The position numbers were made by a program, and so were the translations under genes. The notes beneath the pieces are model-generated. The model made no database searches. It saw only the letters and a list, made by a program, of their open reading frames with translations, and had not been told where the DNA came from. Positions 1 through 6,828 of a stretch of 7,404 nt of DNA are shown one piece after another. Each line of letters opens with the position of its first letter. The first letter of the stretch is position 1. Source of the DNA: DASTYK01 sp964430275 (GTDB lineage Bacteria; Gemmatimonadota; Gemmatimonadetes; Longimicrobiales; RSA9); assembly GCA_964430275.1 (NCBI GenBank), contig CAYSGF010000045.1:1-7404 (forward strand), given 5' to 3'.

Positions 1-976
1 CCTCGTGCTCGACAGCGAGTCCGGCGAGCACGACTTCTCGCTCAAGCCGATGAACTGCCCGTCGCATCACCTGATGTTCGCGGCGAAGCGCCGCAGCTAC
101 CGCGAGCTGCCGGTGCGCTACGCGACGCAGGACGTGCTGCACCGCAATGAGGTGAGCGGCGCGCTGTCCGGACTGACCCGCGTGCGTCAGTTCCAGCAGG
201 ACGACGCGCACATCTACATGATGGAGTCGCAGGTCGTCGATGAGGTGCGTCGCCTGGTCGAGATGGTCGACTACTTCTACCAGGCACTGGGGCTGCGCTA
301 CCATGCGAAGTTCGCGACCCGGCCCGAGCAGCGCGTGGGCGACGACGCGCTCTGGGACCGCGCCGAGGCCGGCCTGCGCGACGCGCTCGAGGCGATCGGC
401 CTCGAGTACGAGCTGAAGGAGGGTGACGGCGCGTTCTACGGACCCAAGATCGACTTCGACGTCGAGGACGCGATCGGCCGGAGCTGGCAGCTCGGCACGA
501 TCCAGCTCGACTACCAGAATCCGGAGCTCTTCGACCTGACCTACGTCGGCGACGACAACCAGGACCATCGTCCGGTCATCATCCACCGCGCGATCTTCGG
601 CTCCTTCGAGCGCTTCATCGCGATCCTGATCGAGCACTTCGCCGGTGCGTTCCCGCTCTGGCTCGCGCCCGAGCAGGTGCGTGTCATCGCGATCACCGAC
701 GAGGTGATGGACAACGCCCGCTCGCTCGTCGCCGAGCTGAGCGACGCCGGCCTGCGCGCGCACCTCGACGAGCGCGCCGAGACGCTGAACTACAAGATCC
801 GCGATGCCGAGACCATGAAAGTCCCCTACATGGCCGTGCTCGGCGTGCGTGAGGCGTCGGACGGGACTGTTGCCGTGCGCGCGCGCGGGGCCGGCAAGAA
901 ACAGGAGGTCACGCCCCGTGCAGAGTTCATCCAGCGCCTGCTTGGTGAGGTGACGTCGAGGGCGCTGCCGGCGTGA
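1..976 (+). CDS. thrS: Threonyl-tRNA synthetase, C-terminal part (5' end outside window)
   Basis: Class II aminoacyl-tRNA synthetase that charges tRNA-Thr with threonine in the cytoplasm. The reading frame is open to the left edge, so the TGS and editing domains and motif 1 lie outside; the GTG at position 5 is internal. About 324 codons are visible. The catalytic core shows KPMNCPSH, the motif 2 region TQDVLHRNE..GLTRVRQF and QDDAHIY, then FYGPKIDF, and motif 3 IIHRAIFGSFERF. The three zinc ligands that bind the threonine substrate in this family can be matched: the Cys of MNCPSH (codon 56-58), the His of DDAHI and the His of IIHRAI. The anticodon-binding domain starts at about WLAPEQVRVIAI and runs to the end. 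The family more often has MNCPGH; the Ser here is, as I recall, a known variant. The gene ends at TGA 974-976, and infC follows after a 293-nt gap, a common neighbour of thrS. Confidence 0.97.
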   Translation, partial: LVLDSESGEHDFSLKPMNCPSHHLMFAAKRRSYRELPVRYATQDVLHRNEVSGALSGLTRVRQFQQDDAHIYMMESQVVDEVRRLVEMVDYFYQALGLRYHAKFATRPEQRVGDDALWDRAEAGLRDALEAIGLEYELKEGDGAFYGPKIDFDVEDAIGRSWQLGTIQLDYQNPELFDLTYVGDDNQDHRPVIIHRAIFGSFERFIAILIEHFAGAFPLWLAPEQVRVIAITDEVMDNARSLVAELSDAGLRAHLDERAETLNYKIRDAETMKVPYMAVLGVREASDGTVAVRARGAGKKQEVTPRAEFIQRLLGEVTSRALPA

Positions 977-1058
977 CAGCGGGCGGACCGCAGACGACCA
1001 GGCGGCCAGGCCCCCACCCCCGGGCGAGCGGACCGGGCGAGTGGCCCCGGGCGCAGCG

Positions 1059-1087
1059 TTGACGGCGCGCCACGCCGCCGCTAGCTT
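1059..1087 (+). promoter_or_regulatory. Candidate sigma-70-type promoter for infC-rpmI-rplT
   Basis: A -35-like TTGACG (1059-1064) is separated by 17 nt from a -10-like TAGCTT (1082-1087). The -35 matches five of six consensus bases. The -10 matches only three of six, but these include the conserved first T, the A and the last T. Transcription would start near 1094-1096 and give a leader of about 175 nt before infC. The same ten-base context, CCGCTAG(C/T)TT, recurs at the candidate promoter before rny (7149-7158), which supports a lineage-specific -10 form. This is inference from sequence only. Confidence 0.5.
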
Positions 1088-1094
1088 CCACCCC

Positions 1095-1269
1095 GGAAAA
1101 ACAGCCAAGTGAGAGGGCGGGTGCCCTCTCCACCCTTCGGTCCGCTGCGGCGGTACCGCCGGGTTCGGAAACCAGACGATGCCAGGGGGCCGTGTGCCTG
1201 CCGGGCTCGTGGCGTGTACCGGACCCGTTTCACGAAACGGGTCTTTTTGCTTTCCTGAGGAGGTACCCC
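1095..1269 (+). promoter_or_regulatory. Structured 5' leader of infC (putative attenuation leader)
   Basis: This is the untranslated region between the candidate promoter and the infC start. It contains a perfect hairpin, GAGAGGGC (1111-1118) and GCCCTCTC (1123-1130) with a four-base loop. It also has a perfect 14-base palindrome, CGGCGGTACCGCCG (1148-1161), and ends in an intrinsic terminator (1222-1248). CGGGTTCGG (1160-1168) can pair over nine positions, with one G-U, to CCGGACCCG (1219-1227), which is part of the 5' arm of the terminator, so the two structures exclude each other. In Bacillus, the infC-rpmI-rplT leader is attenuated through ribosomal protein L20 binding. An L20-controlled leader is therefore the natural hypothesis, but I cannot identify an L20-binding fold by eye. 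The upstream part of the gap, 977-1058, holds nothing I recognise. Confidence 0.5.
1222..1248 (+). terminator. Intrinsic terminator upstream of infC (attenuator)
   Basis: GACCCGTTTC (1222-1231) is perfectly complementary to GAAACGGGTC (1234-1243). This gives a nine- to ten-bp stem with a tiny loop, followed at once by five T residues (1244-1248). It is the clearest Rho-independent terminator in the window. It ends only nine nt before the infC Shine-Dalgarno, so read-through is required for infC expression from any upstream promoter. It may serve as an attenuator, as the end of thrS transcripts, or both. Confidence 0.85.

Positions 1270-1272
<3 letters not shown>
1258..1272 (+). promoter_or_regulatory. 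Perfect Shine-Dalgarno with AUA start codon of infC
   Basis: AGGAGG (1258-1263) is followed by a six-nt spacer and ATA (1270-1272), in frame with the conserved IF3 N-terminus (STERRVRVN). There is no in-frame ATG or TTG nearby. The only in-frame GTG (1192) lies before the terminator and would read through both it and this Shine-Dalgarno. Rare starts such as AUU are a known hallmark of infC, because IF3 discriminates against them and so represses its own synthesis. Confidence 0.75.
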
Positions 1273-1785
<513 letters not shown>

Positions 1786-1810
1786 GCGCGCACGTTACGA
1801 GGGAGGCGGC

Positions 1811-2008
1811 ATGCCGAAACAGAAGACGAACCGGAGCGCAGCGAAGCGCTTCAAGCTGACGGGCAAGAAGAAGGTGAAGCGCCGTCATGCCTTCAAGAGC
1901 CATATCCTGACGAAGAAGTCGGCGAAGCGGAAGCGCAAGCTGCGGCATGCCACGCTGGCGGAGAACGGCGATGCGAAGCGCATCAAGCGCATGCTGAAGG
2001 GGAACTAG
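1811..2008 (+). CDS. rpmI: 50S ribosomal protein L35 (bL35)
   Basis: Small, very basic 65-residue large-subunit protein of normal length for the family. It contains the family pattern KTNRSAAKRFKLTGKKKVKRR (about residues 5-25), HAFKSHILTKKSAKRKRKLR, and the end KRIKRMLKGN. ATG 1811 is preceded by GGGAGG (1801-1806) with a four-nt spacer. It lies between infC and rplT as in most bacteria, and its stop is one base before the rplT start, so the two ribosomal genes are almost certainly co-translated. In E. coli, L20 represses this operon at the rpmI start region; no such operator can be recognised here by eye. Confidence 0.97.
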   Translation: MPKQKTNRSAAKRFKLTGKKKVKRRHAFKSHILTKKSAKRKRKLRHATLAENGDAKRIKRMLKGN

Positions 2009-2009
2009 C

Positions 2010-2372
2010 ATGGCGAGAGTCACTGGAGCGGTGCCGCGTCACCGCAAGAAGAAGCGCTATCTCCGTGCTGCGCGAGGCTACTGGGGCGGGCGCTCGAAGC
2101 TGTGGCGGATCGCGAAGAACGCGGTCGAGCGTGGCTGGGCCTATTCGTACCGGGACCGCAAGCAGCGCAAGCGTGACTTCCGTCGGCTCTGGATCACGCG
2201 CATCAATGCCGCGGTCCGGCAGCACGACGGTGAGCTGAACTACTCGCGCTTCATGAACGGGCTGAAGCGTGCGGGCATCGAGGTGAACCGCAAGGTCCTG
2301 GCGGACCTGGCGGTACACGACAGCGCGGCCTTCGGCGAGCTGGTTCGCCAGGCCAGGACCAACCTGAGCTGA
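2010..2372 (+). CDS. rplT: 50S ribosomal protein L20 (bL20)
   Basis: This 120-residue basic protein binds 23S rRNA directly and is needed early in 50S assembly; in several bacteria it also represses its own operon. The N-terminal arm is a long, Arg/Lys-rich helix (RHRKKKRYLRAARGYWGGRSKLWRIAKNAVERGWAYSYRDRKQRKRDFR in the family order). It is followed by the globular domain LWITRINAAVR, LNYSRFMNGLKRAGIEVNRKVLADLAVHD. Length and motifs are normal. The start ATG 2010 is one base after the rpmI stop, with a purine-rich AAGGGGAA inside the end of rpmI acting as the ribosome binding site. It is the most plausible ligand for the leader upstream of infC, by analogy with Bacillus. Confidence 0.97.
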   Translation: MARVTGAVPRHRKKKRYLRAARGYWGGRSKLWRIAKNAVERGWAYSYRDRKQRKRDFRRLWITRINAAVRQHDGELNYSRFMNGLKRAGIEVNRKVLADLAVHDSAAFGELVRQARTNLS

Positions 2373-2380
2373 GTGTGAAC

Positions 2381-2402
2381 GGGCCGGCTGTCGCGCCGGC
2401 CC
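2381..2402 (+). other. Strong GC hairpin between rplT and ktrA
   Basis: GGGCCGGC (2381-2388) and GCCGGCCC (2395-2402) form a perfect eight-bp stem with a six-base loop. It begins nine bases after the rplT stop. No T-run follows, so it is not a standard intrinsic terminator. It could be a partial or Rho-assisted terminator, or a 3' end stabiliser or processing site that separates ribosomal-protein mRNA from the downstream genes. If ktrA started at GTG 2375, the hairpin would be coding. Confidence 0.55.
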
Positions 2403-2410
2403 AGGAACAC

Positions 2411-3097
2411 GTGGCAGAGCGCACCGGTTACGCGGTCATCGGACTCGGCCTGTTCGGGTCCGCCATTGCGCGAACGCTGGCGGCGATGGGGCACGACGTG
2501 CTCGCCATCGACCGCCGGCTTGCGCATGTGGAGGCAATCGGCCCGTCCGTGCGCGAGGCGGTGCAGGCGGACGCGACGGAGCGCGAGGCACTGTCCGCAC
2601 TCGACATCACGCGCAGTGCAGCCGTCTTCGTCACGATCGGTGACCTGACGGCCTCGATCCTGTGCACGCTCGCGCTCCGCGAGCTCGGCGTGAAACGCAT
2701 CCTCGCGAAGATCAACTCGCATCAGCAGGGCCGCATCATGGCGCGCCTCGGCGCGACCGAGCTGCTCTTCCCGGAGCGCGACATGGGCGAGCGCGTCGCG
2801 CGGCAGGTCGCATCGCCGGACACGATCCTTACGGACATCCATCTTTCCAGCGACACGTCATTGCTCGAGATTCCGGCACCGCCGGCGCTGCGCGGACGCA
2901 CCCTCGAGGAGTCCGCCGTGCGACGGACGTGGGGCGTGACCGTCGTTGCCCTGAAGCGCGCCGACCCGCAGGGCGGTGCGGGAGTCGTGATGGTGTCGCC
3001 GGCACCCGACGTGGAGATCCGCGAGCACGACCTCGTCGTGCTGGCGGGCCGCAATGAAGACCTGGAGCGGCTGCGCGCCGCTGAACGCAGGCCATGA
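2411..3097 (+). CDS. ktrA: KtrA/TrkA-type RCK regulatory subunit of a K+ uptake channel
   Basis: Cytoplasmic gating subunit that would assemble as a ring on a KtrB/TrkH-type membrane channel; no such channel gene is in the window. The 228 residues carry an RCK N-domain (about 6-130) with Rossmann motif GLGLFG (11-16), an acidic Asp34 at the end of the second strand for nucleotide ribose binding, VFVTIGD (72-78) and FPERDMGERVA. Glu122 aligns with Bacillus KtrA Glu125, a cation-binding residue at the dimer interface. The RCK C-domain (about 138-222) has GVTVVALKR, VMVSPAPDVEIREHDLVVLAG. The length is close to that of Bacillus KtrA. I chose GTG 2411 because AGGA (2403-2406) precedes it, the nucleotide-binding strand then starts at the usual distance, and the hairpin at 2381-2402 stays outside the gene. 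GTG 2375 is the alternative start (240 residues) but has no clear Shine-Dalgarno. The stop overlaps the pheS start (ATGA). Confidence 0.88.
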   Translation: MAERTGYAVIGLGLFGSAIARTLAAMGHDVLAIDRRLAHVEAIGPSVREAVQADATEREALSALDITRSAAVFVTIGDLTASILCTLALRELGVKRILAKINSHQQGRIMARLGATELLFPERDMGERVARQVASPDTILTDIHLSSDTSLLEIPAPPALRGRTLEESAVRRTWGVTVVALKRADPQGGAGVVMVSPAPDVEIREHDLVVLAGRNEDLERLRAAERRP

Positions 3098-4131
3098 CTG
3101 GATCGATCACGGACGAGCTGGACCGCCTGGAAGCGGAAGCACGCGACGCCACCGCCGCGGCCGCGGATACGGACGCGCTCGAGGCCCTGCGTGTCCGCTT
3201 CCTGGGCCGAAAGGAAGGTCGTCTCACGGCGATCATGCGACGGCTCGGCGAGCTGCCGCCGGCCGAGCGTCCCACGGTGGGCGCCGCGGCGAATCGCGTG
3301 AAGGAAGCCGTCACGTCCCTGCTCGATACCCGCGCCGACGAGCTGGGCGCTGGCGATGCGGACGCACTGCCGGCCGACTTCGATGCGACGCTGCCGGCGC
3401 GCGCGCGCTGGCAGGGCGCGCGCCATCCCGTCACGCTCGTGCTCGACGAGATCTTCACGGTGCTCGGCCGCCTCGGCTTCACCCGCGCGCGCGGCCCCGA
3501 GGCAGAGACGGACTGGCACAACTTCACCGCATTGAACACGCCGCTGGATCATCCGGCAGCGGACATGCACGACACGTTCTACCTCGCGCCCGGCATTCTG
3601 CTGCGCAGTCATACGTCGCCCGTTCAGATCCGCACGATGCTCGGCCATCAGCCGCCGATCCGCATCATCGCGCCGGGCATGTCGTACCGGCGCGATCCAT
3701 GGGACGCGTCGCACGCGCCTGCGTTCGAGCAGCTCGAGGGGCTTGCGGTCGATGAGGGCATCACGTTCGTCGACCTGAAGGCGACGCTCTCCGAGTTCGC
3801 GCGTGGCCTCTTCGGTACCCAGACGAAGGTGCGGCTCCGTCCGTCCTACTTCCCGTTCACGGAGCCATCCGCGGAGGTCGACGTGAGCTGCACGATCTGC
3901 GGCGGCAAGGGCTGCAGCACGTGCAAGTACACCGGCTGGAGCGAGATCATGGGCGCCGGCATGGTCGATCCCGCGGTCTTCGAGGCAGTCGGTTATGACC
4001 CGGCGCGCTATACCGGCTTCGCATTCGGCATGGGCCCGGGTCGCATCGCGCTCCAGCGCTACGCCGTTCCCGACATCCGCATGCTCTACGACGGCGACGT
4101 CCGCTTCCTCGAGCAGTTCGCCGGCCGATGA
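3094..4131 (+). CDS. pheS: Phenylalanyl-tRNA synthetase alpha subunit
   Basis: Catalytic subunit of the heterotetrameric PheRS, which attaches phenylalanine to tRNA-Phe. The 345 residues have normal length. An N-terminal coiled-coil arm (about 1-90, including RVRFLGRKEGRLTAIMRRLGELP) binds tRNA. The class II core follows: GPEAETDWHNFTALNTPLDHPA, LLRSHTSPVQIR (HTS 173-175), motif 2 SYRRDPWDASHAPAFEQLEG (197-216), and TGFAFGMGPGRIAL (307-320). The Gln and Glu of FEQLEG and the Phe pair of GFAF correspond to substrate-pocket residues in Thermus PheRS. There are three oddities. Glu212 replaces the usual His of FHQ. Gly316 replaces the usual Glu before the motif 3 Arg. Four cysteines (266, 269, 274, 277) form a zinc-knuckle-like CxxC..CxxC insertion. 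The start ATG overlaps the ktrA stop, and the stop overlaps the pheT start, so translation is coupled. Confidence 0.97.
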   Translation: MTGSITDELDRLEAEARDATAAAADTDALEALRVRFLGRKEGRLTAIMRRLGELPPAERPTVGAAANRVKEAVTSLLDTRADELGAGDADALPADFDATLPARARWQGARHPVTLVLDEIFTVLGRLGFTRARGPEAETDWHNFTALNTPLDHPAADMHDTFYLAPGILLRSHTSPVQIRTMLGHQPPIRIIAPGMSYRRDPWDASHAPAFEQLEGLAVDEGITFVDLKATLSEFARGLFGTQTKVRLRPSYFPFTEPSAEVDVSCTICGGKGCSTCKYTGWSEIMGAGMVDPAVFEAVGYDPARYTGFAFGMGPGRIALQRYAVPDIRMLYDGDVRFLEQFAGR

Positions 4132-6527
4132 ACATCAGCTACCGCTGGCTGCAGTCGCTCGCACCCGAGCTCGAGGGGACGCCGCGCGAGATCGCGGACC
4201 GGCTCGCGACATACGGCGCGCCGGCCGACGAGATCGTCGACATCGCGGACAACCTGCGCGACGTCGTCGTCGCGCGCGTCGTCGAGGCGCAGGCTCATCC
4301 GAATGCGGACCGGCTCTCGCTCTGTGTGGTGGACGCCGGTGCGCCGGAGCCACTCAGCGTGGTGTGCGGTGCGCCGAACGTGCAGGCCGGCGCCTACTAT
4401 CCGTTCGCACCCGTCGGTGCCGCGTTGCCCGGCGGCCTGAAGATCCGCAAGGCGAAGATCCGCGGTGAGACGAGCGAGGGGATGCTGTGCAGTGCGTCGG
4501 AGCTGGAGCTCGGGCGCGATCACAGCGGCATCCTGACGCTGCATGGTACGTTCGTGCCGGGCGAGCCGTTCGCCGGGGCGGTCGGCCTGGACGACGTGCG
4601 CTACGCGCTCGACATCGGCCCCAACCGCGGCGACCTGCTCTCGCACCTCGGCGTCGCGCGGGAACTGGCGGGCGACGGCGTGCACCTGCCGACACTGCCG
4701 GGCAGCGGTGATGCAGGCAGGCGACTGGAGCTCGCGAGCACGAACGCCGGCACGACGAGCGTGCGCATCGACGACCCGGAAGCGTGCCCCCGCTACCTCG
4801 CCGCGCGCATCAGCGGCGTGCGCATCGGACCGTCGCCGTCCTGGCTCGATGCACGCCTGCGCGCAATCGGGCAGCGGCCGATCAACAACGTCGTCGATGC
4901 GACGAACTACATCCTGCACGAGCTTGGTCAGCCGCTGCACGCGTTCGATGCCGCCACCCTCGGCGGGGATGCGATCGTGGTGCGCGGCGCGCGCGCGGGC
5001 GAGGCGCTGCGCACGCTGGACGGCGTTGACCGGAAGCTGGATGACACCATGCTCGTGATCGCGGATGCCGAGCGGCCGGTCGCGCTGGCGGGCATCATGG
5101 GCGGTGAAGCGACGGAGGTCGGTGAGAGCACGACGGACGTGCTGCTGGAGTGTGCGCTCTTCGATCCGCGCATCACCCGGCGCACGCGCACGGCGCTCGG
5201 CCTCTCGACGGACGCGAGCTACCGCTACGAGCGGGGCGTCGACCCGGAGGGGATGGAGCGCGCTCTGCGGCGTGCGGTCGATCTCATTCTCGCCGTCGCC
5301 GGCGGCATGGTCGAGGGGGCTGCCGCGGTTGGTGACGAGCCCGCGCCGCGACGCATGGTCGTGTTGCGCGCCCGGCGCGCCGAGCAGGTGCTTGGTGAGC
5401 CGTTCACGACCGCGGCTCTCGCGGGTCTGCTCGGACCGATCGGATTCGACGTCGAGGCGCGTGATGCGGAGAGCATCACGGTGCGCGTTCCGGGCTTTCG
5501 CAGCTGGGACGTGCAACGCGAGGACGATCTCGTCGAGGAGGTGGCGCGCCGCCACGGCTACGATGCGTTCCCCGACGAGCTGCGTCCGTTCCGCGTGAGT
5601 GCCGTACCGGACCACCCGCTCAGCCGTCTGGAAGACCGGCTGCGCACCCTGTTCGTGGCAGAGGGCTTCTACGAGACGCGCAGCGTGCCATTCGCCGGCG
5701 AGGCCGAGGGCGACGTCGCACTGCTGCATCCGCTCGCCTCGAACGAGAGCCGCCTGCGCCGCGCGATCCTGCACACGCTCGTGCACCGGCTCGAGACGAA
5801 CTTCGCGCGCGGCAGCGCGGACGTCCGGCTCTTCGAGCTCGGCACGGTGTTCTCGCCGGCGCCGAAGCAGGACGAGCTGCCGGCGGAGGCGACGCATGCG
5901 GCCGCGATCTTCACGGGTGCACGCGCGCCCGCACACTGGAGCACGCCCGCGGAGCCATTCGACGCCTTCGACTTGAAGGGGGTCGCGCTGCGACTGGCCG
6001 ACGCCCTCGGACTCACGCTCCTACCCGGTGCCGCGGACGACACACCCGCCGCCCTGCGGACGCTCGTGGCCGCACCTTACTTCCATCTGCGTGACAGCGA
6101 CGGCCGCGTCGTCGGCACTGCCGCCCGCGTGCGCACCGGGGCCGTGGATGCGCCCGCGTGGGTCGGCGACGTCTGGGCGCTCGAGGTCGAGCTCGCCGGG
6201 GCGATGCAGGAGCGCCGCGACTTCGCGCTCCGCCCTTTGCCGGTGTATCCCGCCATCGAGCGGGACCTCGCGCTGCTCATGCCGCTCGCGCTGCCCGCTG
6301 CGGATGTGGCCGCGCTGATCCGTGAGCGGAGCGGCGCATTCCTCGAGGACGTGGTACCTTTCGACCTGTTCGTCGGCAGGGGCATTCCCGAGGGGATGCG
6401 CAGCGTCGCCTACCGGCTGCGCTTCCGCTCGCCGGAGCGTACACTGACCGACGAGGAGACGGACCAGGCCATCACGCGCGTGCTGCGCGCGCTCGAGGAG
6501 ACCCACGGAGTCACACGCCGTGCTTGA
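4128..6527 (+). CDS. pheT: Phenylalanyl-tRNA synthetase beta subunit
   Basis: Large non-catalytic subunit of PheRS; it shapes the tRNA site and hydrolyses mischarged Tyr-tRNA-Phe. The 799 residues match the family's full length. The domains are visible in order. The N-terminal segment MNISYRWLQSL leads into the OB-fold tRNA-binding domain (about 40-150, with HPNADRLSLC, VVCGAPNV and KIRGETSEGMLCS). B3/B4 editing domain features lie at about 215-390, including INNVVDATNYILHELGQPLHAFD (252-274), GIMGG and YRYERGVDP. The B5 domain lies at about 405-480. The class II-like degenerate core spans about 490-690 (LFELGTVF). The C-terminal ferredoxin-like anticodon-binding domain (about 705-797) contains YPAIERDLALLM and FRSPERTLTDEE. 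The start ATG 4128 overlaps the pheS TGA by four bases, ensuring balanced subunit synthesis. The end overlaps the next coiled-coil gene by eight bases. Confidence 0.97.
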   Translation: MNISYRWLQSLAPELEGTPREIADRLATYGAPADEIVDIADNLRDVVVARVVEAQAHPNADRLSLCVVDAGAPEPLSVVCGAPNVQAGAYYPFAPVGAALPGGLKIRKAKIRGETSEGMLCSASELELGRDHSGILTLHGTFVPGEPFAGAVGLDDVRYALDIGPNRGDLLSHLGVARELAGDGVHLPTLPGSGDAGRRLELASTNAGTTSVRIDDPEACPRYLAARISGVRIGPSPSWLDARLRAIGQRPINNVVDATNYILHELGQPLHAFDAATLGGDAIVVRGARAGEALRTLDGVDRKLDDTMLVIADAERPVALAGIMGGEATEVGESTTDVLLECALFDPRITRRTRTALGLSTDASYRYERGVDPEGMERALRRAVDLILAVAGGMVEGAAAVGDEPAPRRMVVLRARRAEQVLGEPFTTAALAGLLGPIGFDVEARDAESITVRVPGFRSWDVQREDDLVEEVARRHGYDAFPDELRPFRVSAVPDHPLSRLEDRLRTLFVAEGFYETRSVPFAGEAEGDVALLHPLASNESRLRRAILHTLVHRLETNFARGSADVRLFELGTVFSPAPKQDELPAEATHAAAIFTGARAPAHWSTPAEPFDAFDLKGVALRLADALGLTLLPGAADDTPAALRTLVAAPYFHLRDSDGRVVGTAARVRTGAVDAPAWVGDVWALEVELAGAMQERRDFALRPLPVYPAIERDLALLMPLALPAADVAALIRERSGAFLEDVVPFDLFVGRGIPEGMRSVAYRLRFRSPERTLTDEETDQAITRVLRALEETHGVTRRA

Positions 6528-6828
6528 ACAAACGACTGCCCCCGTCGTCCTGCCATCTGAATGGGACGCTCTCGAGCTCGCCGTCCGGCGGCTGCTCGAG
6601 AACCACGACGCACTCAAGCGCCGCACGCAGAACGCCGAGCGCCGCGTCCGCGATCTCGAATCCGCGCTCGGCCGGGTCTCGAGCGGCACTCTCGATCCGC
6701 TCGAGCTGTCGGAGCGCGCGACCTCGCTCGAGCGCGAGAACCGCGATCTCATCGAACGGCTCGCCCGCGCCAACGCCGTCGTCGAGCGGATCGCTGCGCG
6801 GCTCAACTTCCTGGAGGCCGACCGATGA
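6520..6828 (+). CDS. Small coiled-coil protein upstream of zapA (possible division-associated protein)
   Basis: A 102-residue charged protein without a signal peptide or membrane segment. Two heptad-like stretches are visible, about residues 16-52 (ALELAVRRLLENHDALKRRTQ..) and 66-100 (ATSLERENRDLIERLARANAVVERIAARLNFLE). A short Gly/Ser/Pro break at 51-60 separates them, suggesting a helical hairpin or a bent dimeric coiled coil. I do not recognise a named family with certainty. The C-terminal pattern (charged helix ending in VERIAARLNFLE) resembles the small coiled-coil proteins encoded next to zapA in Gammaproteobacteria (TIGR02449-like), and ZapB is another short coiled coil that binds ZapA. 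Function as a ZapA partner is inference from position. GTG 6520 is supported by GGAG at 6507-6510, nine nt upstream. The gene overlaps pheT by eight bases, and its TGA overlaps the zapA ATG. Confidence 0.85.
   Translation: MLEQTTAPVVLPSEWDALELAVRRLLENHDALKRRTQNAERRVRDLESALGRVSSGTLDPLELSERATSLERENRDLIERLARANAVVERIAARLNFLEADR

Noticed and set aside
1149..1163. T-box riboswitch core (GGTACCGC resembles the T-box sequence)
   Set aside because: The match is only the palindrome GGTACC with flanking GC. No specifier loop or the rest of the T-box consensus is seen, and the downstream gene is infC, not a synthetase or amino acid gene.
1192..1269. N-terminal extension of IF3 from GTG 1192
   Set aside because: It would encode the terminator hairpin and the Shine-Dalgarno, has no similarity to IF3, and a better start (ATA 1270) has a perfect ribosome binding site.
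2722..3714. Minus-strand open frame opposite ktrA-pheS (330 codons)
   Set aside because: Low-complexity Arg-rich translation, antisense to two conserved genes, and no ribosome binding site or motif.
4086..5936. Long open frame on the minus strand opposite pheT (616 codons)
   Set aside because: It is antisense to a clearly conserved gene, rich in Arg and Ala with no recognisable domain. Such frames are common opposite GC-rich coding sequence.
6561..6824. Extended zapA start at ATG 6561
   Set aside because: The extra 88 residues lie in an alternate frame of the coiled-coil gene and are Arg-rich nonsense. ATG 6825 has a good Shine-Dalgarno and gives the normal ZapA N-terminus.
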